Shown: positions 1-8,094 of the stretch, piece after piece | How the letters are laid out: each line of letters begins with the position of its first letter | How positions within the stretch are numbered: the first letter of the stretch is position 1 | Source of the DNA: JAPHSX01 sp039714395 | Lineage (GTDB): Bacteria > Pseudomonadota > Gammaproteobacteria > Thiohalomonadales > Thiohalomonadaceae | Direction of reading: 5' to 3' | Assembly: GCA_039714395.1 (NCBI GenBank) | Contig: JBDLJH010000006.1 | Coordinates: forward strand, 62,001 to 126,000 | DNA: 64,000 bases | Position numbers and translations under genes: made by a program | Notes under the pieces: model-generated | What the model was told of the DNA's origin: nothing | The model's database searches: none | Seen by the model: only the letters and a program-made list of their open reading frames with translations

Positions 1-199
1 GTGTCGTGCGTTCAGCGTAGCAGTTGCAGGAGCCACTTTCGCTATCCAGATAGCGGCAGACGATGCTGGTGGTATAAAGTGCACCATCTTCCTCGTCCTC
101 GAGTTTGATCAGGCAGCAACGGGCACAACCGTCGCAGAGGCTCTCCCACTCTTCGCGGTTTAGTTGCTGCAGGGGTTTTTCCTCCCAGAAGCGTGACAC
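1..199 (-). CDS. YcgN-family cysteine-cluster protein (partial, C-terminus outside window)
   Basis: The gene runs off the left edge, so only about 66 N-terminal residues are visible. They read MSRFWEEKPL, then a REEWESLCDG stretch and a CDGCARCC cysteine cluster, the hallmark of the YcgN/UPF0260 family. Members of this family are small cytoplasmic proteins with conserved cysteines that probably bind metal; their function is not established. I chose the GTG at 199 because it places the Phe-Trp pair near the N-terminus, as in E. coli YcgN. A TTG at 214 is an alternative and would overlap the upstream gene. The two genes lie 4 bp apart and are probably co-transcribed. Confidence 0.8.
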   Translation of the reverse strand, partial: MSRFWEEKPLQQLNREEWESLCDGCARCCLIKLEDEEDGALYTTSIVCRYLDSESGSCNCYAERTT

Positions 200-203
200 G
201 GGC

Positions 204-467
204 TTATCCGGCAATGGCTCTGTCCATATCCTGTTCCGCCTGTTTCCATTCATCTTTGGCGGTACCACCCTGGGCCATTAGCTCCATCAGGCCGTAGGCG
301 AGCCGGCGGGTCTCGGGATTCATTTCCTTTAATTTAGTCAGCAGATAGCTGTGACCGGCCTGTGGAATGGAGAGGGTCTTTACCAGTGCATAGAGCAGCA
401 GCGACTGGCCGGAGCGGCTGTCGTTCCTGATGTGGGCCAGAGTGTCGTGGAGGGGAGTCATGTCCAT
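204..467 (-). CDS. hypothetical protein, 87 aa
   Basis: This is a small, mostly helical protein without cysteines, a signal peptide or membrane segments. I do not recognise a family. The C-terminal half is rich in Lys, Glu and Met and looks like a short helical bundle. It lies between cobQ (63 bp upstream) and the YcgN-family gene (4 bp downstream), all on the minus strand, so it may be the middle gene of a cobQ-hypothetical-ycgN transcript. No cobalamin role can be read from the sequence. The ATG at 467 was chosen; the ATG at 461 is equally possible. Confidence 0.6.
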   Translation of the reverse strand: MDMTPLHDTLAHIRNDSRSGQSLLLYALVKTLSIPQAGHSYLLTKLKEMNPETRRLAYGLMELMAQGGTAKDEWKQAEQDMDRAIAG

Positions 468-530
468 TATTCGGTTCTCTCTGCGATGTGTTTGTGATCT
501 ATTGTATGTAATGTGTGATGAAGTGGTCGC

Positions 531-1982
531 TTAATCAAGGGTCGCAAGCAAGTTTGCTATGTCGAGTTGCTGTTCTAGTGTGTCGGCCAGGCGATCCAGT
601 TCCCGCTCCTTAATTGTGTGGTAGTCGATACTTTCAGCCTCGCTCATACCGGCCCAGCGTAACAGGGCACGACAGGCCTGTGGATGGTCGAACAGCCCGT
701 GCAGGTAACTGCCGAGGACCTGTTTGTCTTCACTGATCGCACCGTCGTTGTTGCTGTCGTCGAATGTAATTGCCGGGCGTGACAGGCCCTCACCACGGGT
801 GACACCCATGTGAATCTCGTAGCCCTCAACCGCTGCGTTCTCTAGCGTGAGCTGTCCACTGATGCGGATGAGCTGTTTTTCCGGCTCCAGCGTTGTTTCA
901 ATCTCCAGTAGTCCAAGGCCATTGCTGGTCCCGGCAGTACCTTCTAATCCCTGGGGGTCGTGAATCATTTTTCCCAGCATCTGGTAGCCGCCGCAGATAC
1001 CGATCACCTTACCGCCGTAACGCAGGTGTTGTATGATCGCCTTGTCCCAGCCCTGCTCCCTTAGCCACTGCAGGTCGGTACGTACATTCTTGCTGCCGGG
1101 AAGGATAATGAGGTCGGCAGGCGGGAGTGCTTGCTCCGCCCCGATAAAGTGGAGATCGACATTCGGGTGCAGGCGTAGCGGGTCGAGGTCGGTGTGGTTG
1201 CTGATGCGGGGTAACACCGGCACCACGATCTGGAATTTATTCTGATCGGTGAAGATGTTGTCGCGCGGCACTGCATCCTCTGCCTCGAGGTGCAGGCCAT
1301 GCAGGTAGGGCAGTACACCAAACACCGGTTTACCGGTCCTCTGTTCCAGCCACTCAAGGCCAGAGTCGAGCAGCCTGATGTCGCCACGAAAGCGATTGAT
1401 GATAAAACCGGTGACGCGATCACGCTCACTCTCGCTGAGTAGTTCCAGGGTGCCGACGATCTGTGCGAAGACACCGCCCTTGTCAATATCGGCGACCAGC
1501 ACCACCGGGCAGTTCACCGCCTCGGCAAAGCCCATGTTGGCGATATCCCCCTCACGCAGATTGATTTCGGCGGGGCTGCCAGCTCCCTCAACCATGATCA
1601 GCTCGTACTGCTCCGAGAGACGTTGGTGCGACTCCAGCACCGCTGCCATCGCGACCTTTTTGTAGTCGTGGTAGTCGCGGGCCTGCATGTGGTCGATGGC
1701 TCTGCCGTGGACGATCACCTGGGCCCCCATGTCGCTACTCGGTTTGAGCAGGATAGGGTTCATATCGGTGTGTGGTTCCAGCCCTGCCGCCTGCGCCTGC
1801 ACCGCCTGGGCACGGCCAATCTCGCCACCATCGGCGGTGACTGCGCTATTGAGTGCCATATTTTGTGGTTTGAAGGGAACCACCTGCACGCCACGGCGCT
1901 TAAGCAGACGGCAAAGTCCGGCTACCACGGTACTCTTGCCCGCGTCTGAGGCGGTGCCCTGAATCATGAGAGTTTTCGACAT
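531..1982 (-). CDS. cobQ: cobyric acid synthase CobQ/CbiP
   Basis: This cytosolic enzyme amidates side chains b, d, e and g of adenosylcobyrinate a,c-diamide, using glutamine and ATP, to give adenosylcobyric acid. The 483-residue protein starts MSKTLMIQGT and has the P-loop-like GTASDAGKST at residues 8-17. Its class I glutamine amidotransferase domain has the nucleophile Cys330 in GICGGYQML and His428 in YLHGLFD. An in-frame ATG 42 bp upstream would add a proline-rich extension that the family lacks, so the internal start at 1982 is preferred. Length and domain order are normal. The gene is divergent from cbiB, with 86 bp between the start codons, so the two cobalamin transcripts share a promoter region in which I see no riboswitch. 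Confidence 0.95.
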   Translation of the reverse strand: MSKTLMIQGTASDAGKSTVVAGLCRLLKRRGVQVVPFKPQNMALNSAVTADGGEIGRAQAVQAQAAGLEPHTDMNPILLKPSSDMGAQVIVHGRAIDHMQARDYHDYKKVAMAAVLESHQRLSEQYELIMVEGAGSPAEINLREGDIANMGFAEAVNCPVVLVADIDKGGVFAQIVGTLELLSESERDRVTGFIINRFRGDIRLLDSGLEWLEQRTGKPVFGVLPYLHGLHLEAEDAVPRDNIFTDQNKFQIVVPVLPRISNHTDLDPLRLHPNVDLHFIGAEQALPPADLIILPGSKNVRTDLQWLREQGWDKAIIQHLRYGGKVIGICGGYQMLGKMIHDPQGLEGTAGTSNGLGLLEIETTLEPEKQLIRISGQLTLENAAVEGYEIHMGVTRGEGLSRPAITFDDSNNDGAISEDKQVLGSYLHGLFDHPQACRALLRWAGMSEAESIDYHTIKERELDRLADTLEQQLDIANLLATLD

Positions 1983-2068
1983 GGGCGGCATGGTAGCGGG
2001 TATTTCCGCATGGGGGAATGGCACCGGGCTTTGCGGTAAACTAGGGGGCCTATTTTTCCGGAAAAATC

Positions 2069-2980
2069 ATGACCGCCGTATTTGTCATCATTCTCGCTGT
2101 GCTGCTCGATATGTGGCTGGGGGAGCCGCGTCAGTGGCACCCGCTGGTGGCGTTTGGACGGCTGGCGCAAGGCATTGAGAAGCGTCTGCATGGCGGTCCC
2201 GCTGGTGACAATTCTCTGCGCGGTGGTTGGGCCGTGGTCATCGCGGTTGTACCGTGGATAGGGTTGGCCTGGCTGTTGACTCTAAATGAGACCATGGCGT
2301 TGCTGGTTGAGGTATTGCTGCTCTATCTGGCTATTGGTGGGAGTAGTCTGGCGCAACATGGTCGTGCCGTGGCCGATGCACTGTCGCTGGGGGATCTGCC
2401 ACTGGCCAGGCAGCGGGTGGGCTGGATGGTAAGTCGTGATACTGAGCAGCTTGATAGTGCTGGTGTTGCTCGCTCAGCGGTGGAATCGGTGCTGGAGAAT
2501 GGTAACGATGCGCTATTTGGTGCACTGTTCTGGTTTCTGCTGCTGGGTGCGCCGGGGGTAGTGATGTACCGACTGGTGAATACGCTGGATGCGATGTGGG
2601 GCTACCGCACCGAACGCTATCTGCAGTTCGGTTTTACCACGGCAAAGCTTGATGATCTGCTGAACTGGGTTCCCGCACGTCTTACCGCACTCTCCTATGC
2701 GCTGGCGGGTGATACCTCACGAGGCTGGCGTTGCTGGCGTACTCAGGGCCACCGTACCGACAGCCCCAACGGCGGAGTGGTGATGGCCACCGGTGCCGGT
2801 GCCCTGGGGCTGCAGTTGGGTGGCCCGACCAGCTATCACGGTGTGCTTAGCGACAAGCCGTTGCTGGGTGAGGGGGGGGGCGCACGTGGTCAGGATATCT
2901 ATCGTGCTATCCGTCTGGTGCAGCGGGCGCTGCTGATCTGGCTGGTGGTGATTAGCGTAGTGGGGGTGTGGTTTGGCTGA
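2069..2980 (+). CDS. cbiB: adenosylcobinamide-phosphate synthase CbiB
   Basis: CbiB is an integral inner-membrane enzyme that joins (R)-1-aminopropan-2-ol O-2-phosphate to adenosylcobyric acid, giving adenosylcobinamide phosphate. The 303-residue protein has several hydrophobic helices, an early LDMWLGEPRQWHPLVAFG stretch, the family motif ENGNDALFGALFW near residue 140 and a C-terminal membrane segment. Aerobic-pathway naming would call it CobD. Its last 8 bp overlap the PLP-dependent decarboxylase that supplies its aminopropanol phosphate substrate, so the two are almost certainly translationally coupled. It is the first gene of a three-gene plus-strand operon. Confidence 0.95.
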   Translation: MTAVFVIILAVLLDMWLGEPRQWHPLVAFGRLAQGIEKRLHGGPAGDNSLRGGWAVVIAVVPWIGLAWLLTLNETMALLVEVLLLYLAIGGSSLAQHGRAVADALSLGDLPLARQRVGWMVSRDTEQLDSAGVARSAVESVLENGNDALFGALFWFLLLGAPGVVMYRLVNTLDAMWGYRTERYLQFGFTTAKLDDLLNWVPARLTALSYALAGDTSRGWRCWRTQGHRTDSPNGGVVMATGAGALGLQLGGPTSYHGVLSDKPLLGEGGGARGQDIYRAIRLVQRALLIWLVVISVVGVWFG

Positions 2981-3983
2981 GTTACATCATGGTGGCCGCC
3001 TGCGTGAGGCAGCGGTGTGTTATGACATCCCGCTCGATGAGTGGCTGGACCTCTCCACCGGTATCAATCCGGTAGGTTGGCCAGTACCTGAGTTGCCTGC
3101 CAGTTGCTGGCAGCGTCTTCCGGAAAAGGATGATGATTTAACGCGTGCGGCTGAACTCTATTACGGTAGTTCTCATCTGCTGCCGATAGCCGGTTCCCAG
3201 GCGGCAATTCAGCTACTCCCCCGACTGTGCCAAAAGAGCCGTGTAGGTATGTTGCAAACCTCCTATGTTGAACATGCAGAGGCGTGGCGACGTGCCGGAC
3301 ACGAGGTGGTGCCACTCTCTGTACAGAGCATTGAACAACTTATTCCCTCTCTGGATGTCCTGCTACTGGTTAATCCCAATAATCCCACCGGCGAGAGATT
3401 TACGGCAGCACAACTCACACAGTGGCGAGAGCAACTAAATGAGCATGACGGCTGGCTGGTGGTGGATGAGGCCTTCATGGATGCCGAGTCAGAGCAGAGT
3501 CTGGTTTCTTGTTGTGGTGATGAGGGGCTGGTGGTCTTGCGTTCACTGGGAAAGTTCTTTGGCCTTGCCGGGATACGTGTCGGTTTTGTTTTTGCCTGGC
3601 CGTTATTACTGCAACGGATAGCCCGAGAGCTGGGGCCGTGGCATGTGAGTGGCCCAGCCCGTGAGGTAGCGCGACTTGCCCTGCTGGATCGTAAATGGCA
3701 GAGAGCAACCCGGGTGCGACTGCAAGGTGATAGCCAACGCCTTGTTATGCTGCTGAGTGAAAGTGGTTTCTCGCCTTCTGGTGGTACACCACTGTTTCAC
3801 TATATTGTTCATCATGATGCGTCATATTTACATAAAGTGCTGGCGCAACAGGGTGTTTTCACCCGTCTCTTCTCTAACCCTACCGCATTGCGTTTTGGTC
3901 TGCCGGGGAGTGAGTCGGAATGGCAACGCCTGCAACAGGTGTTAATGGGGCTACAGAAAAAGTACATAGCAAAGGTTGTTTAA
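2973..3983 (+). CDS. cobD: threonine-phosphate decarboxylase (CobD/CobC type)
   Basis: This PLP-dependent aminotransferase-fold enzyme decarboxylates L-threonine O-3-phosphate to (R)-1-amino-2-propanol O-2-phosphate, the linker of the lower cobalamin ligand. The 336-residue protein shows NPNNPTG near residue 135, DEAFMD near 165 and the Schiff-base lysine K194 in SLGKFFGLAG. It starts at a TTG that overlaps the end of cbiB by 8 bp; no ATG lies nearby in frame, and the overlap supports coupled translation. Its stop shares one base with the ATG of btuF (TAATG). Symbols vary: cobD in Salmonella naming, cobC in Pseudomonas naming. Confidence 0.92.
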   Translation: MAELHHGGRLREAAVCYDIPLDEWLDLSTGINPVGWPVPELPASCWQRLPEKDDDLTRAAELYYGSSHLLPIAGSQAAIQLLPRLCQKSRVGMLQTSYVEHAEAWRRAGHEVVPLSVQSIEQLIPSLDVLLLVNPNNPTGERFTAAQLTQWREQLNEHDGWLVVDEAFMDAESEQSLVSCCGDEGLVVLRSLGKFFGLAGIRVGFVFAWPLLLQRIARELGPWHVSGPAREVARLALLDRKWQRATRVRLQGDSQRLVMLLSESGFSPSGGTPLFHYIVHHDASYLHKVLAQQGVFTRLFSNPTALRFGLPGSESEWQRLQQVLMGLQKKYIAKVV

Positions 3984-4840
3984 TGTTTCGGTTATTTTCA
4001 GGATTGGTACTCATATTTTCTGCTCTATCACTGCATGCGCTGGAGGTGGAGGATGATAGTGGGAAACGTATTAAACTCAATGCCCCGGCAGAGCGTATTA
4101 TCAGTCTCGCCCCTCATATCACCGAACAGCTCTTTGCTATTGGTACGGGTGAGCGGATCGTTGGTGCGGTCGATTACAGTGACTATCCTGAGGCGGCCAA
4201 GACGATCCCCCGCGTTGGCGGATACACCCGCCTCGACCTTGAGCGTATTCTCGCTCTGAAACCGGATCTCATCGTTGGCTGGTTGAGTGGTAATAATACT
4301 CAACAACTGGAACGGCTGGAGAAGATGGGATTTACCGTTTATCGCAGTGAACCGCGTCGTCTTGATGATATAGCCGAAGGTATGGCGCGACTGGGCGTAT
4401 TGACGGGCAGGCAGAAAGAAGCGGATAAGCAGGCAGCTATTTTTCGTAAAAAGGTGGCGAGTCTACGGGCATCGACACAGGGCAAGGCGACACGTAGCGT
4501 GTTTTATCAGATCTGGAATCGCCCACTCATGACGGTCAATGGTGAACACCTGATCAACGACGTCATTACCCTTTGCGGTGGTCGCAATATCTTTGCCGAG
4601 TTGCCAGTACTGACCCCTAAACTATCTGAAGAGGCCGTGATCGCCGCTGACCCCGAGATCATCATTGCCAGTGGTATGGGAAAGGAGCGTCCTGAATGGC
4701 TGGATGACTGGCGCAAGTGGCCGCAGCTAAAGGCCGTTAAGAGTGAAAGACTTTATGTGATTAACCCCAGCATTATTCAGCGTGCAACACCGAGATTGCT
4801 GGAGGGGGCTGAGGTGATGTGTGGGTTTATTAATCCTTAA
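3983..4840 (+). CDS. btuF: periplasmic cobalamin-binding protein BtuF
   Basis: BtuF captures cobalamin or cobinamide in the periplasm and delivers it to the BtuCD transporter. The protein (285 aa) has a signal peptide starting MFRLFSGLVLIF with cleavage near residue 19. A type III periplasmic-binding fold follows, with typical family segments ERIISLAPHITEQLFAIG and VGAVDYSDYPEAA. The longer frame starting at 3920 was rejected because the signal peptide begins at 3983, where TAATG couples it to the upstream gene. Its partner genes btuC and btuD are 10 kb away at 14.3-16.0 kb. A second, more divergent BtuF-like protein is encoded at 8094-8918. Confidence 0.9.
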   Translation: MFRLFSGLVLIFSALSLHALEVEDDSGKRIKLNAPAERIISLAPHITEQLFAIGTGERIVGAVDYSDYPEAAKTIPRVGGYTRLDLERILALKPDLIVGWLSGNNTQQLERLEKMGFTVYRSEPRRLDDIAEGMARLGVLTGRQKEADKQAAIFRKKVASLRASTQGKATRSVFYQIWNRPLMTVNGEHLINDVITLCGGRNIFAELPVLTPKLSEEAVIAADPEIIIASGMGKERPEWLDDWRKWPQLKAVKSERLYVINPSIIQRATPRLLEGAEVMCGFINP

Positions 4841-4853
4841 TAGTTGCATCGAC

Positions 4854-4882
4854 TGATTTGAATCGGCAACCGATATCAATCA
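4854..4882. repeat. imperfect inverted repeat, 13-bp arms
   Basis: Arms TGATTTGAATCGG and CCGATATCAATCA match at 11 of 13 positions around a CAA loop, 13 bp after the btuF stop. The hairpin lies in a 206-bp convergent gap but has no T-run on either side, so it is not a classical intrinsic terminator. It could still protect the 3' end of the btuF mRNA. Confidence 0.35.
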
Positions 4883-5046
4883 TATAGTTTATGCCAGTTA
4901 AAATAGTTCAATACTCAATGCAGGTGTATAATTTTTCTCATTTATCGCAATAGACCTTCCATTTTTTCAACACTATATAGCCTAATAAATAAGAGTTCCT
5001 ATAGAGTACTGTGGGCACTGATACTCACTATCTCATGTTGCGGTAT

Positions 5047-5820
5047 TTAACCCTGCTTTGTGGATATCTCGCGCAGCTTGGGAACGGTTAGACCGAACTC
5101 GTCGGCAAAGCTGAGATTGCGGGTGAGTCGCCCCGGTGCGGAGCGGCCCATGCACTTGTGATCGAGATCGCCCTGGATACCCTCGACCATGCCGTTGTTT
5201 AGTTTTTCCCGATCCAGCTCTTTACCGATGAGTTTGAACTGAATATCCATTACCTCGTTTGCAATTTCGCGTGCGAGTGGCTGGTGTTCACTCCACATCG
5301 CATCGACATTAGTGCCGGCAGGCAGCTCAAGTCCGGTAATATTGGTGGTGAGAATGTAGACGTTCTTGCGTACCAGTTCGTACTCTAACTCCACGGCGCT
5401 TCCCAGCTCCCAGGTGGGGATATCGAGTGAGGCCATCGCCGCTTCGATAACTGGCGCAGCGGTACCGTAGACCGGCGAGGGGATAAGTACTTTGTAGTCC
5501 TGCCCCTTCTTTTTCTCGAACCAGATCGAGGTGACGGTAGGGGCCTGTAGGCCGTGGGCTTCCCAGTCACGCGGTAGCAGCTCATTCTGTAGCAGGCAAA
5601 GACAGTCACGCCACTCCTCTGGAATTTTCTCCAGCACTGGATGTAGATCATTCTCTCCTACGGCAACCAGTACCAGTGACGGTGTGGTGAGTGCTCTGGC
5701 TACACTTTCCATATTCATCTGCCGGGTGACGGGAAAGACCGGGTAGCCCTGCTTGAGAAAGCCGCGGGTGAAGACGCCGGACATCTCGCCGGTGCCGATG
5801 ACAACAATGGGGTCGTTCAT
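5047..5820 (-). CDS. ketopantoate-reductase-like NAD(P)-binding protein
   Basis: The 257-residue protein begins with a Rossmann dinucleotide-binding motif, VVIGTGEMSGVFTRGFL (GxGxxxG at residues 9-15). An alternating alpha/beta domain follows, then a helical C-terminal half with KNVYILTTNITGLELPAGTN. The layout resembles ketopantoate reductase/6-phosphogluconate-dehydrogenase-like proteins, but I do not recognise a substrate signature, so the activity is unknown. It is the last gene of the minus-strand cobalamin operon, 23 bp after a DUF2322 gene. Linkage to cobalamin genes suggests, but does not show, a role in that pathway. A redox step such as cobalt reduction is one speculative option. 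Confidence 0.65.
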   Translation of the reverse strand: MNDPIVVIGTGEMSGVFTRGFLKQGYPVFPVTRQMNMESVARALTTPSLVLVAVGENDLHPVLEKIPEEWRDCLCLLQNELLPRDWEAHGLQAPTVTSIWFEKKKGQDYKVLIPSPVYGTAAPVIEAAMASLDIPTWELGSAVELEYELVRKNVYILTTNITGLELPAGTNVDAMWSEHQPLAREIANEVMDIQFKLIGKELDREKLNNGMVEGIQGDLDHKCMGRSAPGRLTRNLSFADEFGLTVPKLREISTKQG

Positions 5821-5843
5821 GCTCTGCTCCTTGGTGGTACTGA

Positions 5844-6158
5844 CTAGTGCGTGATGGTATGGATGCGCAGTTCGCTCTGCTTTGCAATAACTTCAAGCAG
5901 GCGATCGATATTGGGATGCTTGCCAGGATTGGCCTCGGCATCTGCCGTGTGCTCGGCGTAGAGGGCGATCCCCTTTTCTGCCGCTGCTGAATTCAGTGAA
6001 CCAAACTCCTGATTCAGTGCGTTGTAGACGGAAACGGAACCGGCCTTGCCCGGTTTGTTTTCGATGGTGTCGACGAGGGTGTTGCCGTCGTACAGTTCGA
6101 GCTTTTCGATGTTATCGATGGCGGGGAGGGTTTTGAGATTGTCTGCAAAGTTGTTCAT
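5844..6158 (-). CDS. DUF2322-family protein, 104 aa
   Basis: The protein starts MNNFADNLKTLPAID and contains ENKPGKAGSVSVYNAL, AAAEKGIALYAEHT and a C-terminal NPGKHPNIDRLL block. I recognise this as the DUF2322 pattern, a small cytosolic family of unknown function. A longer frame to 6197 exists, but the ATG at 6158 fits the family N-terminus. It lies 50 bp downstream of cbiA and 23 bp upstream of the Rossmann-fold gene, all minus strand, so it is probably transcribed from the riboswitch-controlled promoter. No catalytic motif is obvious. Confidence 0.7.
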   Translation of the reverse strand: MNNFADNLKTLPAIDNIEKLELYDGNTLVDTIENKPGKAGSVSVYNALNQEFGSLNSAAAEKGIALYAEHTADAEANPGKHPNIDRLLEVIAKQSELRIHTITH

Positions 6159-6208
6159 GGCCTGTTCTTGCTCAGAGGAAAGGACAGAGGTTATCACCTT
6201 AGGTGGAG

Positions 6209-7492
6209 TCAGTTCAAAACCCTGGCGATAGCCTCTGGATTGGAGGGAAAGTAGAGGTGCAGGTAGCTGGCGGTGAGCCGTCGCTGCCGATAGATGGGCT
6301 CCCCCTGAGATACTCCGCGCTGGCGCACGCCGTGTGTGACCGGTTCAATATCGGTCTCCATTTTGGAGTGGTGAAAGGTGTGGGCGGTTAGTTTGCCCTC
6401 GGCGAACGGCGCGCTCTGCATACCTAGAACAGCCAGTTTTTTTTGCATCAGCGCACGCCCCGGTAGTAGGCCAACCATATCTGCGCAATTTCCCTCTTTA
6501 TCATGCAACTCATCAAGCAGGTAGAGCATACCTCCACACTCGGCAAGGATCGGTTTGTTGTTTTCAAAGTGGGTGCGGATAGAGTGCTTCATATTCTGGT
6601 TATTGGAGAGTGTTTGCAGGTGCAATTCGGGATAGCCTCCGGGTAACCATAGGGCACTGCAGTCCGGCAGTGAATCATCCTCAAGTGGTGAGAAAAATTG
6701 CAGTTCCGCTCCCATAGCCTTGAGTAGATCGAGGTTGGCCGGATAGATGAAGGCGAACCCTGCATCACGGGCGATGGCGATGTGCACGCCTTCCAGTAGT
6801 TGAGGAATGGTGTCGGTTTCAGGCGCATTAAATGTAGCGGCATCGGGAAGGAAGGTGATATCTGAACACTCTATAGCGCAGGCGCCTGCCTCCAGTCGCT
6901 GTTCCAGATCAGCGAGTTCGGTCGCCTGGACAAGGCCAAGGTGGCGCTCCGGCAACACCATCGCCTCGTTGCGTAGTAGGCCGCCGTAATACGGGATATC
7001 GTCTGGCAGACTCTTGGTTAACATCTCGCCGTGCTCCGTGGAGGCAACGTGGTTGGCGATGACTCCAGCAAATGGGAGGGTGTTACGGTAATGTTTCAGG
7101 CCGTGGGCGATGGCGCCGAATGTTTGTGCCATGGCACTGGTATCGATTACCGCAAGCACAGGAATACTGAACAGTTCGGCCAGGTCGGCACCGGAGGGCG
7201 TGCCGTCGAACAGCCCCATTACCCCTTCAATCAAAATGAGATCCGCCTGTTGCGCTGCTTCATATAAAAGTTGTTTGCAGGCCTTTTCACCCACCAGCCA
7301 CAGGTCGAGCTGATAGACCGGATTGCCCGATGCCTGTTCGAGGATCATCGGGTCGAGAAAGTCGGGACCGGTCTTGAATACCCGTACCTTTTTTCCCTGG
7401 TCACGATGGTAACGGGCCAGTGCTGCGGTGACGGTGGTCTTGCCCTGCCCCGATTCCGGGGCAGCGATGAAAAGGGCGGGGCAGTAGGCCAT
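6209..7492 (-). CDS. cbiA: cobyrinic acid a,c-diamide synthase CbiA/CobB
   Basis: CbiA amidates the a and c side chains of cobyrinate (or hydrogenobyrinate) with glutamine and ATP. The 427-residue protein has an N-terminal P-loop ESGQGKTTVTAAL at residues 12-24, the LIEGVMGLFDG switch segment near residue 90 and a C-terminal amidotransferase domain with the nucleophilic Cys in LAECGGMLYL. Its ATG overlaps the cobO stop by one base (TAATG), so translation is coupled to the adenosyltransferase. It acts upstream of CobQ. Because no corrin-ring genes are visible here, it either serves a de novo pathway encoded elsewhere or acts on salvaged intermediates. Confidence 0.93.
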   Translation of the reverse strand: MAYCPALFIAAPESGQGKTTVTAALARYHRDQGKKVRVFKTGPDFLDPMILEQASGNPVYQLDLWLVGEKACKQLLYEAAQQADLILIEGVMGLFDGTPSGADLAELFSIPVLAVIDTSAMAQTFGAIAHGLKHYRNTLPFAGVIANHVASTEHGEMLTKSLPDDIPYYGGLLRNEAMVLPERHLGLVQATELADLEQRLEAGACAIECSDITFLPDAATFNAPETDTIPQLLEGVHIAIARDAGFAFIYPANLDLLKAMGAELQFFSPLEDDSLPDCSALWLPGGYPELHLQTLSNNQNMKHSIRTHFENNKPILAECGGMLYLLDELHDKEGNCADMVGLLPGRALMQKKLAVLGMQSAPFAEGKLTAHTFHHSKMETDIEPVTHGVRQRGVSQGEPIYRQRRLTASYLHLYFPSNPEAIARVLN

Positions 7493-8094
7493 TAAAATTC
7501 AACTCCGGCCTGTGCCTTTATTCCGGCCTTGAAAGCGTGTTTTTCCATGCGCATTTCGGTAACAGTGTCGGCAATTCCAATGAGACCTTCGGGTGCGCCG
7601 CGACCGGTGAGGATCACGTGCTGCATCGATGGACGATTTTTCATCGCCTCTACGACCTCTTCAAGTGGCAGGTAGTTATATTTTAGAACGATATTAATTT
7701 CATCCAGAACCACTAGATCCATCTTTGGGTCTGTAAGCATTTTTAGGGCAATATTCCAGCCTGCTCGTGCCGTGGTTTCATCCTGTTCCTTGTTTTGCGT
7801 ATCCCAGGTGAAGCCGTCGCCGGTGACGTGGTATGAAACCTTGGGGAAGCGGGTAAAGAAGGCCTCTTCACCAGTGGTACCGCGCCCCTTGATGAACTGC
7901 ACGATACCGACTCGCATGCCGTGGCCGAGGGCGCGGGCGACGACGCCGAAAGCCGCTGAGCTTTTTCCTTTGCCGTTGCCTGTGTTAACTATAAGAACAC
8001 CGCGCTCCTCATCAGCCTGCTTGATCTTCTCCTCGACCACAGCCTTTTTTCGTGTCATGCGATCCTGGTAGTGTTGCTCTTTTTCCTTATCCAT
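7492..8094 (-). CDS. cobO: cob(I)yrinic acid a,c-diamide adenosyltransferase, CobO/BtuR type
   Basis: This cytosolic enzyme transfers the 5'-deoxyadenosyl group of ATP to reduced corrinoids. The 200-residue protein starts MDKEKEQHYQ and carries the P-loop GNGKGKSSAAFG, then VGIVQFIKGRGTTGE, and LVVLDEINIVLKY in the Walker-B position. The ATG at 8094 overlaps the stop of the upstream binding-protein gene (TAATG), which decides the start over an ATG 12 bp upstream. A second, structurally unrelated PduO-type adenosyltransferase is encoded only 0.8 kb upstream in the same operon. Confidence 0.93.
   Translation of the reverse strand: MDKEKEQHYQDRMTRKKAVVEEKIKQADEERGVLIVNTGNGKGKSSAAFGVVARALGHGMRVGIVQFIKGRGTTGEEAFFTRFPKVSYHVTGDGFTWDTQNKEQDETTARAGWNIALKMLTDPKMDLVVLDEINIVLKYNYLPLEEVVEAMKNRPSMQHVILTGRGAPEGLIGIADTVTEMRMEKHAFKAGIKAQAGVEF

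Noticed and set aside
1983..2068. Second cobalamin riboswitch between cobQ and cbiB
   Set aside because: The gap is only 86 bp and lacks the B12 box and other conserved blocks.
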